This document shows positions 45,872-53,818 of a stretch of DNA of 64,000 nt, one piece after another. Both the position numbers and the translations under genes were made by a program. Under the pieces are notes generated by a model. The model did no database searches. It was not told where the DNA came from and was given only the letters and a program-made list of their open reading frames with translations. The stretch is from positions 124,001-188,000 of the forward strand of contig NZ_JAINUY010000002.1 of assembly GCF_020026915.1 (NCBI RefSeq), written 5' to 3'. This DNA comes from Flavobacterium potami. GTDB taxonomy: Bacteria; Bacteroidota; Bacteroidia; Flavobacteriales; Flavobacteriaceae. Each line of letters opens with the position of its first letter. The stretch's first letter is position 1.

Positions 45872-45973
45872 ATTACAAATATAAGTAATATTTTTTATTA
45901 TTACGTTTTTTGGTAATATTTTAATTTATTACGTTTTTTGGTAATTCTTTTGAGTATTACAATATTTTGTAAT
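45872..45973. promoter_or_regulatory. operator array: four ATTAC-N8-GTAAT dyads with a 28-bp period
   Basis: The dyads are at 45872-45889, 45900-45917, 45928-45945 and 45956-45973, each 18 bp and separated by exactly 10 bp of T-rich DNA. Copies 2 and 3 share the same centre (GTTTTTTG). All five-base half-sites are perfect. A minus-strand TATATTTG (-7 for satD) at 45883-45876 lies inside copy 1; another sits at 45849-45842. The array lies between satD and the divergent HMG-CoA lyase gene, so it probably controls both. SatD is the obvious candidate binder. Not a CRISPR: the spacers are only 10 bp. Confidence 0.85.
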
Positions 45974-46049
45974 AGTTAAAGATGCTGTGAAAATTATCTT
46001 TTATATCATTAAAAAAGAAACTAACTTAGCCTTTACAAATGAATCAGCT

Positions 46050-46916
46050 TTGAATAAAGAAATCAAAATTATTGAATGTCCCCGAGATGCCATGCAAGGT
46101 ATCAAAGCTTTTATTCCGACCCAAAATAAAGTGACCTATATACAAGCATTGCTTCGTGTAGGATTTGACACTATTGATTTTGGAAGTTTTGTTTCTCCAA
46201 AAGCTATACCGCAAATGCAGGATACTGCTGAGGTACTAGAACAACTTGATTTATCTCAGACAACAAGCAAACTGCTTTCTATTATTGCCAATACACAAGG
46301 TGCAATTACAGCTTCAGCATACGAACAGATCAAATATTTAGGTTTTCCTTTTTCTATTTCTGAGAACTTTCAAATGCGTAATACCCATAAAACTATTGCA
46401 GAATCTTTAGTTACTCTAGAAGAAATTTTAGAAGTTGCTGATAAGAAAAACAAAGAAGTGGTGACGTATCTGTCAATGGGTTTCGGAAATCCTTATGGAG
46501 ATCCGTGGAATGTCGAAATTGTAGCAGAATGGACAGAAAAATTAGCAGGAATGGGAGTAAAAATCCTTTCGCTTTCTGATACAGTTGGAACTTCAACGCC
46601 AGAAGTAATTACCTATTTGTTTTCAGATTTGATTCCCAAATATCCTGAAATTGAGTTTGGTGCTCATCTTCATACAACACCAGAAAGTTGGTTCGAAAAA
46701 ATTGATGCAGCGGCTAAAGCAGGTTGTGCCCGTTTTGATGGTGCAATTCAAGGTTTTGGAGGATGCCCAATGGCGACAGATAAATTAACAGGAAACATGC
46801 CAACAGAAAAATTAGTCTCTTATTTTACTGCAAATAAGAAGGTTACGGGATTGAATTCTTTAAGTTTTGAAAGTGCTTACAACGAAGCGTCAAAATTGTT
46901 CGGAAAGTTCCATTAA
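46050..46916 (+). CDS. hydroxymethylglutaryl-CoA lyase
   Basis: Cleaves HMG-CoA to acetyl-CoA and acetoacetate at the end of leucine breakdown; a DRE-TIM metallolyase. The catalytic Arg-Asp are in IIECPRDAMQG. FGSFVSPKAIPQMQD and LSLSDTVGTSTPE follow, as do the metal His pair in FGAHLHTTPE and the G-loop Cys in GFGGCPMA. The frame has no ATG before the catalytic Arg. Start options are TTG at 46050 (giving LNKEIKII, where homologues begin) or GTG at 45987; TTG is chosen on homology. The gene faces satD across the operator array. Confidence 0.92.
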   Translation: MNKEIKIIECPRDAMQGIKAFIPTQNKVTYIQALLRVGFDTIDFGSFVSPKAIPQMQDTAEVLEQLDLSQTTSKLLSIIANTQGAITASAYEQIKYLGFPFSISENFQMRNTHKTIAESLVTLEEILEVADKKNKEVVTYLSMGFGNPYGDPWNVEIVAEWTEKLAGMGVKILSLSDTVGTSTPEVITYLFSDLIPKYPEIEFGAHLHTTPESWFEKIDAAAKAGCARFDGAIQGFGGCPMATDKLTGNMPTEKLVSYFTANKKVTGLNSLSFESAYNEASKLFGKFH

Positions 46917-46990
46917 TAAATAGTTATATTTGCTAACTTAGATAATGATTGTAAGCATTAAGCGTTACATTTATTAGATATACTATCGTC

Positions 46991-47539
46991 ATGAAATCTA
47001 AATACTATCATTTTTCAAGTATAATTTTACTTGTTTTTCTGTTTTTTTCGTGTTCAAGCGATTTAGATTTTGATCAGGTTAATGATCTTAAATTAGAGCC
47101 TGCTTTTGTGGCAAATGTGGCTTATTTTGATATTCCGGCAAATAAACTTATAGACGACGGAGGAAATCATGAGGCAGACGATGCAAGAAGTTTTGATGTT
47201 TTTAAAGATAAATTCTTTAACGATCATCTGAAAAAAGCCGAATTAGATTTTGAAATCGAAAATACTATTGATCGTGCTTTTGTCGTAAATCTATTTTTAT
47301 TGGATGCCAACGAAAAAGTATTGCAAACCATCACCTTTAATGTTCCGGCTTACAGAGGAGCAGCAAATGTTATTAAATATCCAACAGAAGTTTTTGAAAA
47401 TGAACGACTGGAACTTTTGAAACAAACCGTTAAAATTGGTTTTAAAATTTCTATTTCTTCAGGAACTCCATTAAATAGTCAAAGTTTAGGAAGTTTAAAG
47501 TTTAGATCAGGTGCAACCGCTTATTTAATCATTGGATGA
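46991..47539 (+). CDS. lipoprotein of unknown function
   Basis: A 182-residue lipoprotein with lipobox FFSC (Cys19) followed by SSDLDFDQVNDLKLEP, an acidic stretch typical of surface-exported Bacteroidetes lipoproteins. The rest is beta-rich. Its last codons overlap the start of the DUF5723 gene by 4 bp, so the two proteins are made together and probably act together at the outer membrane. No family recognised. Confidence 0.8.
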   Translation: MKSKYYHFSSIILLVFLFFSCSSDLDFDQVNDLKLEPAFVANVAYFDIPANKLIDDGGNHEADDARSFDVFKDKFFNDHLKKAELDFEIENTIDRAFVVNLFLLDANEKVLQTITFNVPAYRGAANVIKYPTEVFENERLELLKQTVKIGFKISISSGTPLNSQSLGSLKFRSGATAYLIIG

Positions 47540-48939
47540 GAAAAATATTTCTGATTATCTGCCTTGTTTTTCAGCTTTCTTGTTTTTCTCAAAATAAAGA
47601 AATCTTGTATAATTTTACTGCGATTCCACAATCATTAATGGTCAATCCTGGAGCCGATGTGTCTTATAAATATTATTTCGGATTTCCGATTTTATCAGGA
47701 ATTTCGGCCAACGTAGGTTCAAGCAGTTTTACAGCGTACGATTTATTTGCCAACAATGGAGTCGATTTTAATCAAAAGGTTCGAAACGTAATCAATCAAT
47801 CTACAAATAGAGATAAAGTTGTAACCAATCAGCAATTGGAAGTCTTCTCTGGCGGATTTAGAATTGGCGGGAGAGAAAGTAAATCCTATATCTCATTCGG
47901 TCTGTATCAGGAATTTGACTTTTTTATGTTTGTTCCAAAAGATTTGGCAATATTGGCTCTGGATGGAAATAGAAATTATATTGGAAAATCGTTCAATCTT
48001 GGAGATCTAAGTATGAAAGCTGAGGTTCTTTCTGTTTGGCATGTTGGTTTTCATAAAAAAGTAAGCGAAAAATTTGTTTATGGCGGACGCGCTAAAATTT
48101 ATTCAAGCGGCGCAAATGCAACATCAACAAAAAATGCGGGCTATATTTATACAGGACAAAACTCAGGAGACGTAAACATTTATAATCAAATCATTTCGTC
48201 TGATTTGGAATTAAAAACCTCAGGACTTTCTAAATTTACAAAAGATGAATACGAAGGAAATGTCGTAAAAGATATTGCCAATAATACCTTTTTTAGCGGT
48301 AGTTTAGGTTTAGGTGTCGATGCCGGATTTACGTATTACATTAAAGACAATTTACAACTTACTGCCAGTGTCATAGATTTAGGATTTATAAGACAATCAA
48401 AAGATATGGAAACCCTGACTTACAAAGGAACATATCAATATAATGGTGTAAATCCTGATTTTACCGGAAATGATGAGCCAGAAGATATTTTTGACGAATT
48501 TGACAGAGCTATTCCAAGAGATACCTTATACAATAAGTATACTACTTGGCGTCCAACTAAATTTTACTCGTCTATACAATATTCCTTTGGAGAAGCCCGT
48601 CCTGACGATGAGTGCAATTGCCGAGGAAAAATCAATACCTATTATAAAAACGCAGTTGGAGCACAATTGTTTGCTATGACAGCTCCCAGAGAACCTTTAT
48701 TTGCATTAACAGCATTTTATAAAAGAAGTATTTTTAGAAAACTGGAAGCAAAAGCAACTTATACTTTTGATACATTTTCAAATAAAAATATAGGTCTAGG
48801 ACTCGCAGGAACGGTCGGCCCTGTAAATATTTACGCTTTATTTGGAAATGTTTTAGAATACAAAGACTTATCAAAAGCCAGTAGTGCCACATTCCAGCTC
48901 GGTATCAATTTCGTCTTTCAGGACCATGATGATGATTAA
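47536..48939 (+). CDS. DUF5723-family outer-membrane protein
   Basis: A 467-residue exported protein: signal peptide MRKIFLIICLVFQLSCFSQ, then a barrel-like sequence with PQSLMVNPGADVSYKYYFGFP near the N-terminus (the N-P-G/A motif of this family), many Gly/aromatic strands and a final amphipathic strand (ATFQLGINFVFQDH). DUF5723 members resemble FadL/PorP-type barrels found in gliding and secreted-protein contexts. Coupled to the preceding lipoprotein by ATGA overlap. Function unknown. Confidence 0.83.
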   Translation: MRKIFLIICLVFQLSCFSQNKEILYNFTAIPQSLMVNPGADVSYKYYFGFPILSGISANVGSSSFTAYDLFANNGVDFNQKVRNVINQSTNRDKVVTNQQLEVFSGGFRIGGRESKSYISFGLYQEFDFFMFVPKDLAILALDGNRNYIGKSFNLGDLSMKAEVLSVWHVGFHKKVSEKFVYGGRAKIYSSGANATSTKNAGYIYTGQNSGDVNIYNQIISSDLELKTSGLSKFTKDEYEGNVVKDIANNTFFSGSLGLGVDAGFTYYIKDNLQLTASVIDLGFIRQSKDMETLTYKGTYQYNGVNPDFTGNDEPEDIFDEFDRAIPRDTLYNKYTTWRPTKFYSSIQYSFGEARPDDECNCRGKINTYYKNAVGAQLFAMTAPREPLFALTAFYKRSIFRKLEAKATYTFDTFSNKNIGLGLAGTVGPVNIYALFGNVLEYKDLSKASSATFQLGINFVFQDHDDD

Positions 48940-48958
48940 TTTTTCTGCAGAATAATTA

Positions 48959-49115
48959 GAAGCTATTTCCAGCTGTCCATTTCAAGCACTCGAGCCAAAA
49001 CACTTTTTTTCAAGGCTTAAAAAGAGCTTCCGTTGGTCGCTTTTTTAAACCAGAAAAAAATGTCTTTTAGCTTTTCGTGGCTTTTTATTTCCATCTGGGC
49101 TAGGGATTTCGTTTT
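48959..49115. repeat. GAAGCTATTTCC...CTGGGCTAGGG intergenic element
   Basis: Begins GAAGCTATTTCCAGCTGTCC and ends TTTCCATCTGGGCTAGGGAT, with a variable middle containing AAAGAGCTTCCG and T-rich segments. From memory the two ends are a conserved pair bounding variable hairpins in many flavobacterial intergenic regions. No ORF. It lies between the DUF5723 gene and guaB. Confidence 0.6.
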
Positions 49116-49180
49116 GTAGGAAGATTCCTGTAAACATAAATTTATGATTAACTTAGTATTTAAGTTAGCAATTTATTCAC

Positions 49181-49188
49181 TATATTTG
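49181..49188 (+). promoter_or_regulatory. putative -7 box of guaB
   Basis: TATATTTG, matching TAnnTTTG, 26 bp before the guaB start. Confidence 0.55.
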
Positions 49189-49214
49189 CACGCAATTCAA
49201 CTAGAAATTGCAAC

Positions 49215-50687
49215 ATGATAGCACACAACTCCAAGATTATCGGCGAAGGTTTAACTTACGACGATGTATTATTAGTACCTAACTACTCGAATGTGCTTCC
49301 TCGCGAAGTGAGCATTAAATCAAAATTCTCAAGAAACATCACATTAAACGTTCCAATCGTATCTGCTGCTATGGATACAGTTACCGAAAGTGCAATGGCA
49401 ATCGCTATGGCGCAAGAAGGAGGAATCGGTGTTTTACATAAAAATATGACTATCGAACAACAAGCAGGAAAAGTTCGAAAAGTAAAACGTGCTGAAGCAG
49501 GAATGATTATCGATCCGGTAACATTACCATTAACTTCTACTATCGCAGATGCAAAAAATGCAATGAAAGAATTTGGAATCGGTGGTATTCCAATTGTTGA
49601 CGAAAACAAGATCTTAAAAGGAATTGTTACTAATCGTGACTTACGTTTCGAGAAAAATGGTGCAAAACCAATTGTTGAAGTTATGACTAGCGAAAACTTA
49701 GTAACTGTTGCTGAAGGAACTTCATTAGAACAAGCTGAAGTAGTTTTGCAAGGTCATAAAATTGAAAAATTACCAGTTGTAAATGCTCAAAATGAATTAG
49801 TTGGTTTAATTACATTTAGAGATATTACAAAATTAACTCAAAAACCAATCGCAAATAAAGATTCTTTTGGTCGTTTGAGAGTTGCTGCTGCAATTGGAGT
49901 TACCGGAGATGCAGTTCAAAGAGCTGAAGCTTTAGTTGCTGCGGGTGTAGATGCAATCATTATTGATACAGCTCACGGACACACAGAAGGTGTAGTAAAT
50001 ACTTTAAAAGAAGTAAAATCAAAATTCCCTCAAATAGATGTAATTGTTGGAAACATCGCAACTCCAGAAGCTGCTAAATATTTAGTAGAAAATGGTGCTG
50101 ATGGAGTAAAAGTTGGAATCGGACCTGGTTCTATCTGTACTACACGTATCGTTGCAGGTGTTGGTTTTCCTCAATTCTCAGCAGTTTTAGAAGTTGCTGC
50201 AGCTATCAAAGGAACTGGAGTTCCAGTTATCGCAGATGGTGGAATTCGTTATACAGGAGATATTCCTAAAGCAATCGCAGCCGGTGCTGACTGTGTAATG
50301 TTAGGTTCTTTATTAGCAGGAACGAAAGAATCTCCAGGAGAAACTATCATTTTTGAAGGAAGAAAATTCAAATCTTACCGCGGAATGGGGTCTGTTGAAG
50401 CAATGCAAACAGGTTCTAAAGATCGTTATTTCCAAGATGTTGAAGACGATGTTAAGAAATTGGTTCCAGAAGGAATTGTTGGACGTGTTCCTTACAAAGG
50501 AGAATTAAACGAAAGTATGCTTCAGTTTATTGGAGGTCTTCGTGCAGGTATGGGATACTGTGGTTCAAAAGATATTCCGACTTTACAAGAAACAGGACGT
50601 TTTGTTAGAATTACTTCTAGTGGAATTACTGAAAGCCACCCTCACAACGTAACAATTACAAAAGAAGCTCCAAATTATTCTAGATAA
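49215..50687 (+). CDS. guaB: inosine-5'-monophosphate dehydrogenase
   Basis: The committed step of GMP synthesis (IMP to XMP with NAD). At 490 residues it is the standard length: N-terminal barrel start [20 protein letters not shown], a pair of CBS domains (about 95-205), then catalytic barrel with [17 protein letters not shown] (active-site Cys loop), the [20 protein letters not shown] phosphate site, [10 protein letters not shown] and [10 protein letters not shown] flap region. Cytoplasmic tetramer. Monocistronic with a shared terminator. Confidence 0.98.
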   Translation: MIAHNSKIIGEGLTYDDVLLVPNYSNVLPREVSIKSKFSRNITLNVPIVSAAMDTVTESAMAIAMAQEGGIGVLHKNMTIEQQAGKVRKVKRAEAGMIIDPVTLPLTSTIADAKNAMKEFGIGGIPIVDENKILKGIVTNRDLRFEKNGAKPIVEVMTSENLVTVAEGTSLEQAEVVLQGHKIEKLPVVNAQNELVGLITFRDITKLTQKPIANKDSFGRLRVAAAIGVTGDAVQRAEALVAAGVDAIIIDTAHGHTEGVVNTLKEVKSKFPQIDVIVGNIATPEAAKYLVENGADGVKVGIGPGSICTTRIVAGVGFPQFSAVLEVAAAIKGTGVPVIADGGIRYTGDIPKAIAAGADCVMLGSLLAGTKESPGETIIFEGRKFKSYRGMGSVEAMQTGSKDRYFQDVEDDVKKLVPEGIVGRVPYKGELNESMLQFIGGLRAGMGYCGSKDIPTLQETGRFVRITSSGITESHPHNVTITKEAPNYSR

Positions 50688-50707
50688 TTTTTAGTTTAGT
50701 ATATAAA

Positions 50708-50745
50708 AGAAAGGCGTAAGAAATAAATCTTACGCCTTTTTTTAT
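50708..50745. terminator. bidirectional terminator between guaB and the 50742 gene
   Basis: AAAGGCGTAAGA pairs with TCTTACGCCTTT (12 bp, 6-base loop), with A- and T-runs on the two sides, between convergent genes. Confidence 0.92.
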
Positions 50746-51575
50746 TTGTTTTTAGTGATTTGACATGTCTGTTTAAAATCACTTTTTGATTTCATATCCA
50801 AATTAAAGTCGGGGTGTTTTACATGTAGATCAAAATCCATTCCCAAAGTATTTTCACTTATAAAATGATTTGGAATATCATAAATTAAATTTCCTTTTCC
50901 AACTCCGGCTCCCGTAGTCTCAAATCTTGCGTCGGACATTTTGATGGTATAAGTTTGTGAAACATCAAAGAACCCATTTTTAGAATTCATACTTTTTAAA
51001 GTATAAGTCGTTGTAATCTGCATTTCGATATTAATACCAGCAACAGGCAATGTTAATGGGTTTTCCTGAATAAAGGATTCTCCTACTTTTAATTTTTTTT
51101 GTGGTAGAATTACTTGCGAAAATGTACTTTGCACGGTTTGGAAAATGGTTTGCTTAAAACTTTCTTCCATGCCTTTTGAAACAATAGAGTCCATCACAGG
51201 CATGGCAGAAGATGAAGCTTTGCCGTAAAGCATTGTGCCGTTTGGAATTATGGTTTTTCCGTTTGCATCTAGAGATTTTAGATATTCAATTGTTATTGGA
51301 AAGTTTCCGCTTTTGTCAATTTTACCCGTTTTAGAAATCGTTTCTAGATTAAAGGCATTTTTGATTTTAGTTGGATTCGTTGTTCCATTTTGCTTTAATA
51401 CATCTAAAAACTTTTCACTTCCTGAATAAAGAACCTCGTAATCTGAAGAATTAAAAGTGGTTTGCAGATAATTGCTTTCGGGCGAATAACCTGCTTTAAA
51501 ATCTAATACTTGATTGGATTGTCCGTAATTGCAAAATGTTCCGGAAATAAAGAGGAGTAACAATAATTTTTTCAT
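50742..51575 (-). CDS. exported protein of unknown function
   Basis: A 277-residue protein; the start at MKKLLLLLFISGTFCNYGQS (51575) gives a clear signal peptide and replaces an upstream TTG. The mature part has LDFKAGYSPESNYLQTTF at the front, then a beta-rich fold with regular KSMNSKNGFFDVSQTYTIKM and FDLHVKHPDFNLDMKSKSDF segments. It resembles periplasmic lipid-binding or DUF6263-type proteins only loosely, and I do not assign a family. Convergent with guaB and separated from the next gene by 114 bp. Confidence 0.72.
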   Translation of the reverse strand: MKKLLLLLFISGTFCNYGQSNQVLDFKAGYSPESNYLQTTFNSSDYEVLYSGSEKFLDVLKQNGTTNPTKIKNAFNLETISKTGKIDKSGNFPITIEYLKSLDANGKTIIPNGTMLYGKASSSAMPVMDSIVSKGMEESFKQTIFQTVQSTFSQVILPQKKLKVGESFIQENPLTLPVAGINIEMQITTTYTLKSMNSKNGFFDVSQTYTIKMSDARFETTGAGVGKGNLIYDIPNHFISENTLGMDFDLHVKHPDFNLDMKSKSDFKQTCQITKNK

Positions 51576-51689
51576 AGTGGAATTCAATGCACTTTTTTGT
51601 GCTTATTACCGACGAAAATAGTAAAATAAAAACAACTTAAGGCTTTTATTTAAACAAGATTTTTCTTTCTGAAAAATAATTTTGAAAAA

Positions 51690-52829
51690 CTAGAAACGGC
51701 TATTCAAAATATCTTCAGCGACAATATCAGAATGCAGTAAATCTTCCATTTTCTTAGTCATTCGTTGTGCTTCTAAGGCGTAACCAAACATCTTTTTCTC
51801 ATAATCTGCAATTGCCTCATCAATGGTATCGAATTTTCCATTAGTTAGATTTTCGGTTAAATGAAAAGCATCATACAATCCCATGTTTACGCCTTCGCCA
51901 GCAAACGGAGGCATTAAATGAGCGGCATCGCCAACAAGCGTAATATTAGAATGTTCTTTCCAAGGTTGTTCCAAAGAAAATAATCGTAAAGGCAAACCAG
52001 AAAATTCAGTAGAAGCAGCGAAGAATTTCTTGTAATCGTCTCCCCAGTTTTTGAAAGTTTCATTCAAAAAAGAAATAACAGATTGATTATCATTAAAATC
52101 AATTTCGTGATTTGAAATCCAATTTTCATCTGCTTTAAAAGAAACTCCGAAATGAACGGATCCATCGCGCATTGTGTGAGTGTAGAACATTTTATGTTCT
52201 CCCATTGCCATAACATTTCCGTTTCCATATTTAGGTTTAAATTCCGGATAGTCTTGATCAGGATTTACAATTTCACCTTGAATAATGTAAGTTCCAGAAA
52301 GTTTCGGTTCCTGATCGCTCACAAATTTTCTAGCATTCGATCTTCCGCCGTTGGCTACAATTACAAAATCGGCAGTTGCTTTCGAGCCATTTTTAAATTC
52401 TAAAAGATATTGGTTTTCAGATTTTTCAATAGTAATTAATTGACTATCCCAAACAACAGTATTTTCTTGAAGGTTTTCCAGCATAATTTTTCTCAAATCA
52501 TTGCGGTCAATTTCTGGACGAGAAAAAGCATTCGTTTCATTTGGCATTTCGTCAGAAGTAATAGTTCCATCGATATCAGCCATTTTTTCGCCCGTTGGTC
52601 GTGCATATTCAAGAAATACATCCATTAATCCCGCTTTCTGAATCGCATATTGACCAGAATCGGAATGAATATCCAAAGTTCCTCCAGAAGTTCTGGCTTG
52701 TGCATTAATGTCTCTTTCATAGACCGTAACATCTGCACCATTAATTTGTAAAATTCGAGCAGTAGTTAATCCAACCGGTCCTCCGCCAATAATAGCAATC
52801 TTTTTATTTTCTATAATTGAAGTTTTCAT
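51690..52829 (-). CDS. TetX-like FAD-dependent monooxygenase
   Basis: A class A flavin monooxygenase of 379 residues that closely follows Tet(X), the tetracycline-inactivating enzyme: IAIIGGGPVGLTTARILQ (FAD dinucleotide fold, 11-28), YERD, GGTLDIHSDSGQYAIQKAGL, NRND-type EIDRNDLRKIMLENL, VWDSQLI, ADFVIVANGGRSNARKFV, IIQGEI, HFGVSF and GDAAHLMPPFAGEGVNMGLYDA. By memory alignment the Gln and His contacts of the drug pocket are kept, but the arginine near GNR appears as Asn. It is an oxygenase of an aromatic or tetracycline-like substrate; resistance is not implied. It lies downstream of a TetR gene. Confidence 0.87.
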   Translation of the reverse strand: MKTSIIENKKIAIIGGGPVGLTTARILQINGADVTVYERDINAQARTSGGTLDIHSDSGQYAIQKAGLMDVFLEYARPTGEKMADIDGTITSDEMPNETNAFSRPEIDRNDLRKIMLENLQENTVVWDSQLITIEKSENQYLLEFKNGSKATADFVIVANGGRSNARKFVSDQEPKLSGTYIIQGEIVNPDQDYPEFKPKYGNGNVMAMGEHKMFYTHTMRDGSVHFGVSFKADENWISNHEIDFNDNQSVISFLNETFKNWGDDYKKFFAASTEFSGLPLRLFSLEQPWKEHSNITLVGDAAHLMPPFAGEGVNMGLYDAFHLTENLTNGKFDTIDEAIADYEKKMFGYALEAQRMTKKMEDLLHSDIVAEDILNSRF

Positions 52830-52854
52830 CCTATTGAAATTATATTGTATTTAA

Positions 52855-52890
52855 TATTGATATTGATATTGATATTGATATTGATATTGA
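52855..52890. repeat. (TATTGA)6 hexanucleotide tract
   Basis: Six perfect TATTGA units followed by degenerate copies to about 52920. It fills the spacer between the TetR gene and the start of the TetX-like gene (26 bp from its ATG). Slippage here could change the leader or spacing. Confidence 0.93.
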
Positions 52891-52928
52891 TTTTTGACAT
52901 TGAATTTTGCCATTGATTTTTGATCTTT

Positions 52929-53519
52929 TTATGGAGTCAAAGCTTTTAAAACCAAATTGAAAGCCTCATTCTTCAAATTGTCATTAAGAGAAAATGGTTT
53001 TCCAGACATTGATTTTCCGTCTCTATGAAATTCTAAAAGAGAATAAAGCGATCCGTAGGCAATGCTCCAAAAAATTTCATAAGGAACAGCAATGAGTTCT
53101 TTTCTTTCAATTGCAGCGAGCATAAATTCGGTCATAATCTGTTTGTAATCTCCTGTAATTTCTTTTATAATGGCATCGCCGTAGGTAGAGTGTTTTAGAA
53201 GTTCAAAACAAGAAGTCTGTAATGGAAAATTTAAATTGAAAGCAATGCGATTTTCCCATTGATTTCTTAATCCATCCTTAAAAGACATTTCGGCAGAAAA
53301 ACCATCAAACATCTTTTCAAAGAAATTTCGACCAATTTCAATTCCGATTTTTTTAATTAAATCTTCCTTATCTGAATAATAAATGTAAAGTGTCGCGACA
53401 GAAATACCACATTCTTTAGCAAGCCGATTCATTCCGAATCCTTCCACACCTTGCGAAACAATCATTTCGATTGCTTTTTGCTTTACAATTTCTTCCTTAT
53501 TTAAATCTCTTGTTCTCAT
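52929..53519 (-). CDS. TetR-family transcriptional regulator
   Basis: A 196-residue repressor-type regulator: N-terminal helix-turn-helix of TetR (LAKECGISVATLYIYYSDKEDL, about 31-52, in two parts), then a ligand-binding helical domain. It lies directly upstream of the TetX-like gene on the same strand (99 bp apart) and behind a promoter with an overlapping dyad at 53553-53574, which suggests self-repression and co-regulation of the monooxygenase. Confidence 0.92.
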   Translation of the reverse strand: MRTRDLNKEEIVKQKAIEMIVSQGVEGFGMNRLAKECGISVATLYIYYSDKEDLIKKIGIEIGRNFFEKMFDGFSAEMSFKDGLRNQWENRIAFNLNFPLQTSCFELLKHSTYGDAIIKEITGDYKQIMTEFMLAAIERKELIAVPYEIFWSIAYGSLYSLLEFHRDGKSMSGKPFSLNDNLKNEAFNLVLKALTP

Positions 53520-53539
53520 GATTCTAACTAATTAGGGGA

Positions 53540-53574
53540 CAAAGATATAAATAATAAGTGAATGATCGCTTATT
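53540..53574 (-). promoter_or_regulatory. TetR promoter with putative operator
   Basis: Minus-strand TATCTTTG at 53547-53540. Immediately upstream is a dyad, AATAAGTGA-N4-TCGCTTATT (53553-53574), with 9-bp arms and one mismatch. The size and position fit a TetR operator lying between -33 and -7. Confidence 0.62.
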
Positions 53575-53589
53575 TATTGAGTTATTTTT

Positions 53590-53664
53590 TGGATGCTAAG
53601 GTTCTAAGATGCTGAGATGCTAAGTTTTTTTTTAGTGACAAAGTCGCAAAGTCGCAAAGTGATA
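53590..53664. repeat. AAGATGCTGAG / CAAAGTCGCAAAG word repeat
   Basis: GGATGCTAAGGTTCTAAGAT and GCTGAGATGCTAAG tandem words, a T-run, then CAAAGTCGCAAAGTCGCAAA. A related CAAAG-word element is at 63217-63300. Further along (53671-53727) GCCTCCTGC and GCTGGAGG form another hairpin, with GGAGGC and GGCTTTAGCC words. This 299-bp gap has no gene. Confidence 0.72.
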
Positions 53665-53749
53665 ATGTGAATAGCCTCCTGCTTTAGCTGGAGGTTTTTT
53701 GAAGGAGGCTGACAAATGGCTTTAGCCGAATAAGTTTAGTTTATCATAC

Positions 53750-53792
53750 AAAAAAAAATCAGCTGAAACAATTTTTAATGCTCCAGCTGATT
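53750..53792 (-). terminator. terminator of the L,D-transpeptidase gene
   Basis: AATCAGCTG (53758-53766) pairs with CAGCTGATT (53784-53792), with an eight-T run on the minus strand, 27 bp past the stop. Confidence 0.85.
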
Positions 53793-53818
53793 TAGTATTA
53801 TTAGTATATTTTGAAATT

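Noticed and set aside
45872..45973. CRISPR or replication iterons
   Set aside because: Spacers are a constant 10 bp of T-rich DNA, there are no cas or rep genes, and each unit is a dyad, so an operator array fits better.
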